DNA from: Phycisphaerales bacterium
GTDB lineage: Bacteria > Planctomycetota > Phycisphaerae > Sedimentisphaerales > Anaerohalosphaeraceae
Direction: 5' to 3'
NCBI GenBank assembly: GCA_011055475.1
Contig: DSDH01000081.1
Coordinates: 1 to 10,626 of the forward strand
DNA: 10,626 nt
The notes beneath the pieces were generated by a model. That model searched no databases. It was not told the DNA's origin and was given only the letters and a program-made list of their open reading frames with translations. Every line of letters begins with the position of its first letter. The stretch's first letter is position 1. The position numbers were made by a program, and so were the translations under genes. This document shows, in pieces, positions 1-6,005 of this stretch.

Positions 1-220
1 GCAGTGGCCCGAAAACCCGGTTCGTAAACAGCGTGTCCCGCGCCACGTAGCACATCCGCCGTTTCAACGGAATCTGGCAAAACACAGGGTCCAGGTAGCT
101 CTGGTGATTGCCCAGCAGCAGAAGCGGCCCCTCCGATGGAACATTCTTGCGTCCATACACGCGCAGGCGGAACGGCACGTACAGCAGGCGGCAGCCCTGC
201 TTACACGTCGAATACCAGAT
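1..220 (-). CDS. plsC: 1-acyl-sn-glycerol-3-phosphate acyltransferase (PlsC family), 3' end beyond window
   Basis: This is a PlsC/LPLAT family acyltransferase, which adds the second acyl chain to lysophosphatidic acid at the inner membrane face. Translating 220 to 1 gives 73 residues with the family's block I motif NHQSYLDP (residues 38-45, the catalytic NHxxxxD), preceded by RVYGRKNVPSEGP and followed by a block-II-like ARDTLFTNRVFGPL. The window ends before the glycine- and arginine-rich later blocks. It follows cmk, with the coding similarity starting about 9 nt after the cmk stop; cmk-plsC adjacency is common in bacteria. The start is a problem: from about 340 down to 179 the frame has no ATG, GTG or TTG. 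Options are an ATC at 220 (giving IWYSTC, where relatives often begin MWY), an ATG at 225 that is one base out of frame, or GTG at 178, which would remove about 14 residues before the conserved part. The end given here is the homology limit, not a proven start. Confidence 0.8.
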   Translation of the reverse strand, partial: MWYSTCKQGCRLLYVPFRLRVYGRKNVPSEGPLLLLGNHQSYLDPVFCQIPLKRRMCYVARDTLFTNRVFGPL

Positions 221-228
221 TTCATTCG

Positions 229-918
229 CTAGTCCGGCGATACCCGCGCCCTTACCTGTTCGACCATCACGTCCACCACCTGATCGGCGGTCAAATCCGT
301 CGTGTCCACGCCCAGCGCGTCCGGCGCCGGCCGAAGCGGACCTACCGTCCGCTGGCAGTCCGACGCATCTCGGCGTTCGATGTCCTCGCGCAACTGCTCC
401 CGCGACACCGACCGCCCGGCCTGGGCCAGTTGCTCTTGCCGCCGCCGCGCCCGTTCCTCCACCGCCGCCGTCAAAAAGAACTTGCACACCGCCTCCGGGA
501 ACGCCACCGTCCCCTGGTCCCGGCCCTCCGTCACGATCCGCCCCTGCCGCGCGGCAAACGCCCGCTGCATCGCCACCAGCCGCTCGCGGACCGCCGGCAT
601 CGAGGCCACCTGTCGCACCCGCCCGGTCAATTGCGGATCGCGAATCGCCTCGCTCACGTCCACCCCGTCCACCCGCACCCGCATCGTCTCACCGTCCGCC
701 TCACACGCGAACGCCGTCCGCTCGATCACCTCCATCACGGCCTCGGGCCGATCCAGATCCGCCCCCTTGTTCAGCGCCGCCCACGTCACCGCCCGGTACA
801 TCGCCCCGGTATCCAGGTACGCCCAGCCGAGCCGCGACGCCAGGCGCGAGGCGACCGTGCTCTTGCCCACCCCCGCCGGGCCGTCAATCGTGACCACCAG
901 CGGACCGCGACGCGTCAC
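229..918 (-). CDS. cmk: Cytidylate (CMP/dCMP) kinase
   Basis: This is CMP kinase, which phosphorylates CMP and dCMP to the diphosphates with ATP in the cytoplasm as part of pyrimidine nucleotide recycling. The 229-residue length is normal for the bacterial family. The Walker A loop GPAGVGKST is at residues 13-21. The family signature YLDTGAMYRAVT is at 34-45, EGRDQGTVAFPEA at 131-143, and the C-terminal lid/CMP-binding region RRDASDCQR...PL...DALGVDTT at about 182-207. The residue after EGRD is Q, where many family members have I or M. The start is GTG at 918, supported by AAGGAG at 931-926 with 7-nt spacing. That start lies inside the end of the upstream phosphatase gene (35-nt overlap), which suggests translational coupling. 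The stop is TAG. Confidence 0.96.
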   Translation of the reverse strand: MTRRGPLVVTIDGPAGVGKSTVASRLASRLGWAYLDTGAMYRAVTWAALNKGADLDRPEAVMEVIERTAFACEADGETMRVRVDGVDVSEAIRDPQLTGRVRQVASMPAVRERLVAMQRAFAARQGRIVTEGRDQGTVAFPEAVCKFFLTAAVEERARRRQEQLAQAGRSVSREQLREDIERRDASDCQRTVGPLRPAPDALGVDTTDLTADQVVDVMVEQVRARVSPD

Positions 919-2230
919 AGGCCTGCTCCTTCTTCAACCGCCGGGCCGGATCCGACGACGTGAGCCGCACCGCCACCACGCTCGTGTCGTCCGTCTGGTT
1001 GGCCAGCCCCACGAACCGACGCCGGTACTGCAACACCGTGCGCACCACGCAATGAGCCGGCATGCGCCCGCACTGCCCCAGCACGCCGTACAACCGCTCC
1101 TTGCCCCACATCTCCTGATCGAAATTCATCGCGTCGATCAGCCCGTCCGTGTACAATAACAGGATGTCGTTCTCCTCCAGCGGCACCGTCTCGATCACGT
1201 ACTCGGCCTCCTCCATCACGCCGAGCACCAGCCCCCCCCGGCGCAGCTCCCGGATCCGCCCGTCCCGCACCAGCAAGGCCGGCTCATGGCCGCAGTTGCA
1301 GTACCACAGTGTCCGCTCGCGCACGTCCAGCGCCGCCATGAACAGCGTGATAAACTCGCCGTCCCGACACTCCCGGCACGCCACCCGGTTCAGCTTGCGG
1401 ATGATCTCCTCCATCGGATGCCGCTCATAGCCACCGTCCGAATACGCCCGGATCGTCCCGCGGAACATGCTCATCATGATCGCCGCCGGCAGCCCTTTGC
1501 CGATCACGTCGGCCATGCACAACGCCACCGTGTGATCGTTGAGCATGAAGTAATCATACATGTCCCCGCCGATCTCGAAGCAGGGCTCGTACGCCGCGGC
1601 GATGTCCAGCCCGCAGATGCACGGCGCCCGATCCGGCAGCATCCGCCGCTGGATCACCGCCCCCAGCCGCATCTGCTCGGCCACCCGCGCCCCCTCGAGC
1701 GCCTCGCCGTACAACTTGGCGTTCGTGATGGCGATCGCGCACTGGTTCGCCACCAGCCGCGCCAGCGTCACGGCGTCCTCGTCGAACCGGTTGGGCTCCG
1801 GACTGTACAGCCGCAACACGCCGATCGGCTTGTCGCGGAACGTCATCGCCACCGTCAACTGGCTGATCAGCCCCTCCCGAATCGTCTCCTCCCGGTAGCG
1901 CACCCGCGCATCATCCCGCATGTCGTCCAAGACGACCGCGTGCCCCTCGAACGCCTCCTGGATCACCGGGTCGTCCAAGGTCACCGGCCCCTTGCTGCGA
2001 TACGTCTCGCTCAGCCCGTACGTACTGCGCATCGCCAGCTCCCCGCTGGCGTCGTCCAACAGCCGGATCGAGCACGCCTGCGTTCCGGTCACCTTCACGG
2101 CCGTCTCGGCCAGGCGGTCCAGCACGTCCTGCAGCGCGAAATTGCCCGCCACCAGCGTGCTGATCTGGTAGATCTGCTCGTCCCGCTCGATTTGTTCCTG
2201 CGTCTTGCTTGTCATAATGGTGCCATTCAT
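884..2230 (-). CDS. GAF domain-containing SpoIIE/RsbU-type PP2C serine phosphatase
   Basis: This is a 448-residue soluble protein with an N-terminal GAF sensor domain (about residues 20-172), a helical linker (173-200) and a C-terminal SpoIIE/PP2C-like phosphatase domain (about 205-423). Metal-binding motifs are intact: EIGGDMYDY (219-227), ADVIGKGLPAA (240-250), YTDGLIDA (360-367) and QTDDTSVVAV (412-421). There is no membrane segment. Proteins of this class usually dephosphorylate an anti-sigma-factor antagonist (partner-switching) in response to a ligand or redox signal sensed by the GAF domain; the substrate here is unknown and no STAS or anti-sigma gene is in the window. The start is ATG at 2230, since the frame is closed by a stop at 2239; ATG 2215 is an alternative. 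Neither has a good ribosome binding site of its own, but ATG 2230 overlaps the stop of a 13-codon leader ORF that has a perfect one. It overlaps cmk downstream by 35 nt. Confidence 0.93.
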   Translation of the reverse strand: MNGTIMTSKTQEQIERDEQIYQISTLVAGNFALQDVLDRLAETAVKVTGTQACSIRLLDDASGELAMRSTYGLSETYRSKGPVTLDDPVIQEAFEGHAVVLDDMRDDARVRYREETIREGLISQLTVAMTFRDKPIGVLRLYSPEPNRFDEDAVTLARLVANQCAIAITNAKLYGEALEGARVAEQMRLGAVIQRRMLPDRAPCICGLDIAAAYEPCFEIGGDMYDYFMLNDHTVALCMADVIGKGLPAAIMMSMFRGTIRAYSDGGYERHPMEEIIRKLNRVACRECRDGEFITLFMAALDVRERTLWYCNCGHEPALLVRDGRIRELRRGGLVLGVMEEAEYVIETVPLEENDILLLYTDGLIDAMNFDQEMWGKERLYGVLGQCGRMPAHCVVRTVLQYRRRFVGLANQTDDTSVVAVRLTSSDPARRLKKEQACDASRSAGGHD

Positions 2231-2268
2231 AGAAGCTCATCGTTTCCAGTCAATTCATTATACCACAT
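2227..2268 (-). CDS. Putative 13-residue leader ORF (MWYNELTGNDELL)
   Basis: A very small ORF sits just upstream of the phosphatase. Its ATG at 2268-2266 is preceded by AGGAGG at 2280-2275 with 6-nt spacing, a textbook Shine-Dalgarno arrangement and much better than that of the downstream gene. It encodes MWYNELTGNDELL and stops at TGA 2229-2227, which overlaps the phosphatase ATG (2230-2228) as ATGA. This arrangement fits a leader that loads ribosomes and passes them to the phosphatase by termination-reinitiation. The peptide has no run of a single amino acid, so classical attenuation is not indicated. An alternative is that the sequence carries a one-base error and these 13 residues are the true N-terminus of the phosphatase. 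A further alternative is that transcription starts inside this ORF at the TATAAT, making it untranslated. Confidence 0.45.
   Translation of the reverse strand: MWYNELTGNDELL
2257..2265 (-). promoter_or_regulatory. Possible extended -10 promoter (TGGTATAAT)
   Basis: TGGTATAAT matches a sigma-70 extended -10 element (TGn before TATAAT) in the short A+T-rich patch upstream of the phosphatase gene. No convincing -35 hexamer lies 16-18 nt upstream. Transcription from it would start about 20 nt before ATG 2230 and would exclude the AGGAGG site, so this reading competes with the leader ORF. The TATAAT also falls on codons 3-4 (Tyr-Asn) of that ORF, so it may be a chance match. Confidence 0.35.
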
Positions 2269-2274
2269 TTTGTG

Positions 2275-2280
2275 CCTCCT
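2275..2280 (-). promoter_or_regulatory. Perfect Shine-Dalgarno AGGAGG for the leader ORF
   Basis: AGGAGG lies 6 nt before ATG 2268. It is 44 nt before the phosphatase ATG at 2230, too far to serve that start directly. It is the strongest ribosome binding site seen in the window and argues that the mRNA extends upstream of it. Confidence 0.55.
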
Positions 2281-2328
2281 GTGCTCCCCCGTGCAAGGCC
2301 AACCCGCATCAGAACACCAATGGCGTGG

Positions 2329-2348
2329 ATATTCCCCGGTAAGAATAT
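2329..2348. repeat. Short inverted repeat ATATTC-N8-GAATAT
   Basis: A perfect 6-bp inverted repeat separated by 8 nt lies in the intergenic region about 60-80 bp upstream of the leader ORF, in a locally A+T-rich patch of an otherwise GC-rich sequence. The symmetry fits a dimeric repressor operator or a weak RNA hairpin. It overlaps by one base a single 9-mer (2348-2356, minus strand TTATTCACA) that fits the relaxed DnaA-box consensus TTATNCACA; one such match is expected fairly often by chance. Confidence 0.3.
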
Positions 2349-2429
2349 GTGAATAATCCCCCCGCGCCGACCCCGCAGGCCATGGCCGATCTACCCGCGT
2401 GCGGACCGACAAAAAGCAACGCCGCCCCG

Positions 2430-2458
2430 AAAAAGACGGGCCCACACCCTCGCGGGCC
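2430..2458 (-). terminator. Probable rho-independent terminator of the gsp operon
   Basis: On the minus strand GGCCC (2458-2454), a 10-nt loop and GGGCC (2443-2439) form a 5-bp all-GC stem. CGTC and five T residues (2434-2430) follow. It begins 70 nt after the gspD stop. The stem is short and four bases separate it from the T-run, so this is a moderate rather than strong terminator. Confidence 0.5.
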
Positions 2459-2527
2459 TGGAGCCGGCACCGGCCTTGCTCTTCGATCGGGCGGCGATGT
2501 CGCCGGCTATCCCTGTCCGATGGACGC

Positions 2528-5500
2528 CTACGGCTCCGGTTCCTGGCGGGCCTTCTCCATCGCCCGCTCCAGGGCCTCGCGGACCTGCGCCTGTTCGTCC
2601 GCCGCCGTGCCCGGTGATCCGCCGGGGGCCGGATAGCGCCCCTGCGGTGAAACGGGGTTGCCCGATCTCCCGTTGACCCCCTCGCCCAGCGCCTCGCGGA
2701 TCGCCTGGTCCAGCTCCGACGTGATCCGCTCCATGCGCTGCCGGGGCTGCTCGATCTGCCGCACCTCATCCGTGTCGGTCGGCAGCACCTCCAGCGTGTT
2801 CGAGTCGATCACATACGGCGTCAGGAAGACCAGCAGTTCGTCGTTGCTCAACTCCGTGTCCGTGTGCTTGAATACCTCGCCCAATATCGGCACATCACCC
2901 AGGAGCGGCACCTTCTCGACCACCTCAGACTCCTTCTGCGTCAGGATGCCGCCGATGATCACCGTCTGACCATTGCGCACGATCACGCTGGTCGTCGTGT
3001 CCAGCTTGTTCGTGGATACCTGCGTGTTAATCACCGGCCCCACTTCCGAAATCTGCAGGTTGATCGTCATATCCACGTTCTTTTCCGGCGTGATGTTCGG
3101 GCGAACCCGAAGCGTGATGCCCACGTCGCGGTACGTGTAGGAGCTGACGATGCTGTTCGGGTTCGAGCGGTCCGTCTGGCTCTGCTCCAGGAACGCGATC
3201 TCCTGGCCCTTGATGAACGCCGCCTCCTTGTTGTCCTTGGTCCACAGCGTCGGCTGGTTCAGAATCCGCGCGTTCGCCTGGCTCACCAGCAGGTCCACCA
3301 GCACATCCAATCCCGTCGTGAACGACAGCACCGTGTTGCCCCGTGTCTCGCCCCACGTCAAGTCGCCCAGGGCCCGCAACGCGTTGCTTCCGATGCTCCC
3401 CAGCGCCTCGGTATTCGTGGAATACCGCATCCCCAAGGCATGGATGTCGCTGCGGTTCGCGGACATGATGACCACCTTGACCATCACCTGCATTCCCGGC
3501 TGGTCCAACTGCCGCACCATCTCGCGGATGTCCGCCATGTACTCCTGCGGCGCCAGCACCAGCAGCGCCTTGCTGCGATGCACGGGAATGATCCGCACCT
3601 TGCCGATCAGGTTGCTGGCCGGCAAGGTTTCGGTCGTCTGCCGCGCCTGACGGTTCCACCACGGCGTGATCGTCCCGGCCGATTGCTGCTCCTGACCGGC
3701 CACCGCCGAACCCGTGTCCGCCCGATACTCGCTCAGCCCCCGTGTGCTCCGCTGAATCGTCGCGGTCGTGCCCGGTTCGTTCAGCAGCGCGTTGAGCTGA
3801 TCGCACAGGTCCTCGGCGTCCGCGTAGTTCAGCGTGATCACCTCCGGGATCTCCGCCTTCTCCTCGCTGTCCAGATCCTTCACCAGCTTTTCGATCACCG
3901 GGTACGCCTCCGGAATCTTGCTGATCACGATGATCTTCCGCGTGCCCGGCACCGCTTCAAACGTGAACAACCCGTACAAGGACCCTACGATCTTGCTGCG
4001 TGTATCGTCCGCGCCGGCGCGCCCCCCGAAGATCATCCGCACCAGGTTGTTCGCGCTGCCGCTGCTGTCCGTCGCGCTGAACAGCGTGCTGAGCAATTGC
4101 GTCATCTGCACCGGGTCTGAATTGTGCAACGTCAGGATGCGATACTGGTCCTTCGTGATATCCAGGGGCACGTCCCATTCCTCGGTGATCTGTCGCGCGA
4201 TCCGTTCCATGTTCTTCTCCGACGCGATCACCGTCACCTGCTGCAGCGTCGGATAGCTGATCACCTTCACCGTGTCCTCGGCCGTCGCCCCCCCGCGCAT
4301 CGCGTAGCCGCCCCACGGATTGTAAGCCCGCGTCCCGGTGCTCAGATCGCCGTAGAGTCCCTCGATGTTCAGCTTGATCTGGTCCGGGTCCGCATACTGC
4401 AGCTTGAACGTCCGCTCGATGAACACGTCCGCGCTGGGCAGGTCGATCTGGGCCACCAGCCGCTCGACCATCTTGCGGTTCTCCTCGCTGCCCCAGACCA
4501 CGATCTGCTTGGATTGGGTCAGCGCCTCGACCACGATGCTCGCCTCCCATTCCGTCCCGGGCAGATCGCGGATGGCGCTCTGCACCGCCCGCGCCACCTC
4601 CCGCGCATCCACGTAGCGCACCGGCAGCACCGTCTGGCCCTGCTCCCCGACCTGCGACACGTCCAGCCGCTTGATCCAGCTCTCGATCAGGTCCATGTCC
4701 GCGTTCGAGGCCCGCGCGATGATCCACCGTTGCTTCGGCATCGGGATCAGGCGAACCGGAATCTCGCTGGACGCGATCATCACCGCCGTCGCCGGACGCG
4801 TCCCGCCGTCCGACCGCGAATCGGGCCGACCCGCCGAAACCGGGGCCCCGCTCCGTGATGGGCGGCCTTGCGTCTGGCGGCCTCCGGCTCCCACGTTGCC
4901 CGTCAGGATCAGTTGCAGAAGCTGTACCAGCTCGGCCGGGTCGGCGTGCTGGATCTCGAAGATCTGCTCGACCACCTGCTCCGATTCCGGCACGTCCAAC
5001 TGCGACACGATCCGCTCGATACGCAGCAGATTCTCCACCGTGTCGATGACCACCACGTCGTTCGTGCTCGCCAGCGCCGTCACGTGTCCGTATTCGGCCA
5101 GCAACGGGGCGATGATCTCCGCCAGCCGCGTCGCATCGTAGTTCCGCAAGCGGAAGAACTTCTCCACGATCATGCTCTTGTCCTCGACCCGCGCCAGCGG
5201 GTCCTCCGCCCCCAGCGTCGGCACGTACCCCTGCCGCGCCTGGGCGATCGGCTTGAGGAAAATCTTGTCCTCCGCGTGCTCGGCCACCACCCCGCGGGCC
5301 CGCAGCGCCGCGTACACCAGCGACAGCGCCCGACTCCGCGGCACCTCCCGGCTCGCGTAAATCGTGATCCGCGTCTGCAACACCACGTCGTCCGTCGGAA
5401 TGATCGGCTTGCCCGTCCAGTCCCCCAGCTTCTGGATGATCACCCGCATTTCCACGTTGTTCAGGTTGATCGACTCCATGGGCTCAGGCTCGACGGTTTC

Positions 5501-5971
5501 GGCGATGGACGCCATCATGCTCAGCGAGCGCAGCCAGTCGTCATCCGCCCCGGAATCGGTGGTCTCGGCCATCGCGGCGCTCTGCTCCGTGCCGAATCCC
5601 GCGCGCCATTGGCCGGGGACCTCCCGCGCGCCCGGCGCGAAACGGCCGGCCGGCGCCGGCAGTGGCGACGTGGGCAGCCCCATCTCGCCCGCCAGGTTCG
5701 GATCCACCCCCAACACGGACAGGTACCCCCGCGCGCTGTTCATATCCAGGTCCGCCGCCGCGGGCAGGTCCTCCACCGCGTTGGGATCCGTTGCACCCCG
5801 AACCGCCGTGGCCGATGGAGCCTCCAGGCCCCCCTCGCTTAAGGGGCGAGCTTCGACCGTATCGCCCACCGGCGTTGCGTCGCTCGCCGCCTCCTGCGCC
5901 GACACCGGGACCATCCACACCAGCGACAACCATGCCGCTCCGAATACGAGCATGAAAACCTTGCGATTCAA
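2528..5971 (-). CDS. gspD: GspD-type secretin, unusually long, with six N1-type repeats
   Basis: This is the outer-membrane channel of a type II secretion (or related) system. It is 1147 residues from TTG 5971, against roughly 650-750 for classical GspD. The start is chosen because AAGGAG (5983-5978) lies 6 nt before the TTG and gives a clean signal peptide (MNRKVF, hydrophobic stretch to residue 22, cleavage after VSA at 25); the open frame continues upstream only into the gspC-like gene. After a Pro/Ala-rich linker comes N0 (about 166-242), then six KH-like N1-type repeats at about 272-329, 333-440, 447-513, 518-602, 609-704 and 710-826. Each repeat has the pattern of a strand plus (Y/H)ADAxxL start, and four of the six end in QLD/RLD/QID/DLD-type helices. 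The secretin core is at about 827-1055 and includes LVSQANARILNQPTL, VGITLRVRPNI, QTVIIGGIL and VPLLGDVPILGEVFK. A charged helical tail (1056-1147) ends the protein; no recognisable pilotin-binding S-domain is seen. The stop is TAG. Confidence 0.95.
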   Translation of the reverse strand: MNRKVFMLVFGAAWLSLVWMVPVSAQEAASDATPVGDTVEARPLSEGGLEAPSATAVRGATDPNAVEDLPAAADLDMNSARGYLSVLGVDPNLAGEMGLPTSPLPAPAGRFAPGAREVPGQWRAGFGTEQSAAMAETTDSGADDDWLRSLSMMASIAETVEPEPMESINLNNVEMRVIIQKLGDWTGKPIIPTDDVVLQTRITIYASREVPRSRALSLVYAALRARGVVAEHAEDKIFLKPIAQARQGYVPTLGAEDPLARVEDKSMIVEKFFRLRNYDATRLAEIIAPLLAEYGHVTALASTNDVVVIDTVENLLRIERIVSQLDVPESEQVVEQIFEIQHADPAELVQLLQLILTGNVGAGGRQTQGRPSRSGAPVSAGRPDSRSDGGTRPATAVMIASSEIPVRLIPMPKQRWIIARASNADMDLIESWIKRLDVSQVGEQGQTVLPVRYVDAREVARAVQSAIRDLPGTEWEASIVVEALTQSKQIVVWGSEENRKMVERLVAQIDLPSADVFIERTFKLQYADPDQIKLNIEGLYGDLSTGTRAYNPWGGYAMRGGATAEDTVKVISYPTLQQVTVIASEKNMERIARQITEEWDVPLDITKDQYRILTLHNSDPVQMTQLLSTLFSATDSSGSANNLVRMIFGGRAGADDTRSKIVGSLYGLFTFEAVPGTRKIIVISKIPEAYPVIEKLVKDLDSEEKAEIPEVITLNYADAEDLCDQLNALLNEPGTTATIQRSTRGLSEYRADTGSAVAGQEQQSAGTITPWWNRQARQTTETLPASNLIGKVRIIPVHRSKALLVLAPQEYMADIREMVRQLDQPGMQVMVKVVIMSANRSDIHALGMRYSTNTEALGSIGSNALRALGDLTWGETRGNTVLSFTTGLDVLVDLLVSQANARILNQPTLWTKDNKEAAFIKGQEIAFLEQSQTDRSNPNSIVSSYTYRDVGITLRVRPNITPEKNVDMTINLQISEVGPVINTQVSTNKLDTTTSVIVRNGQTVIIGGILTQKESEVVEKVPLLGDVPILGEVFKHTDTELSNDELLVFLTPYVIDSNTLEVLPTDTDEVRQIEQPRQRMERITSELDQAIREALGEGVNGRSGNPVSPQGRYPAPGGSPGTAADEQAQVREALERAMEKARQEPEP

Positions 5972-5977
5972 TGTCGT

Positions 5978-5983
5978 CTCCTT
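5978..5983 (-). promoter_or_regulatory. Ribosome binding site AAGGAG deciding the gspD TTG start
   Basis: AAGGAG with 6-nt spacing to TTG 5971. The next in-frame ATG (5953) would be 24 nt away and would shorten the signal peptide, while longer upstream starts would run through the gspC-like gene in another frame. This site therefore fixes the secretin start. Confidence 0.8.
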
Positions 5984-6005
5984 GTTGTACAGTAACCCGC
6001 CGTCA

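Larger units (their letters stand above)
2231..2527. other. 297-bp intergenic region between gspD and the GAF-phosphatase gene
   Basis: This is the only sizeable gap in the window and it separates two transcription units on the same strand. In transcription order it holds two short GC palindromes (2493-2504 and around 2463-2474), a probable terminator at 2458-2430, a second T-run at 2415-2411 with no clear stem, an inverted repeat at 2348-2329, the AGGAGG site, the leader ORF and the TATAAT. No RNA gene, riboswitch fold or longer coding region is recognisable here. Confidence 0.7.

Noticed and set aside
1911..2240. Alternative start ATG at 2240 (frame encoding MSFYEWHHYDKQ)
   Set aside because: This frame runs inside the phosphatase gene and encodes a Gly/Arg-rich shadow product without domain similarity.
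1286..2356. Long plus-strand open frames, for example 136-963, 1286-2356, 2864-4120, 4868-5842, 7340-8500 and 8848-10107
   Set aside because: They lie opposite clear minus-strand genes. Their translations are Arg/His/Pro/Leu/Gln-rich, lack domains and signals, and are what the third-codon GC bias of the real genes produces on the other strand.
2411..2429. Second T-run as an extra terminator after gspD
   Set aside because: No stem of four or more consecutive pairs precedes it; the stretch before it is G/C-rich but not self-complementary.
2490..2506. GGCGA-TG-TCGCC palindrome just after gspD as the terminator stem
   Set aside because: The loop is only 2 nt and no T-run follows; the hairpin at 2458-2430 is the better candidate.
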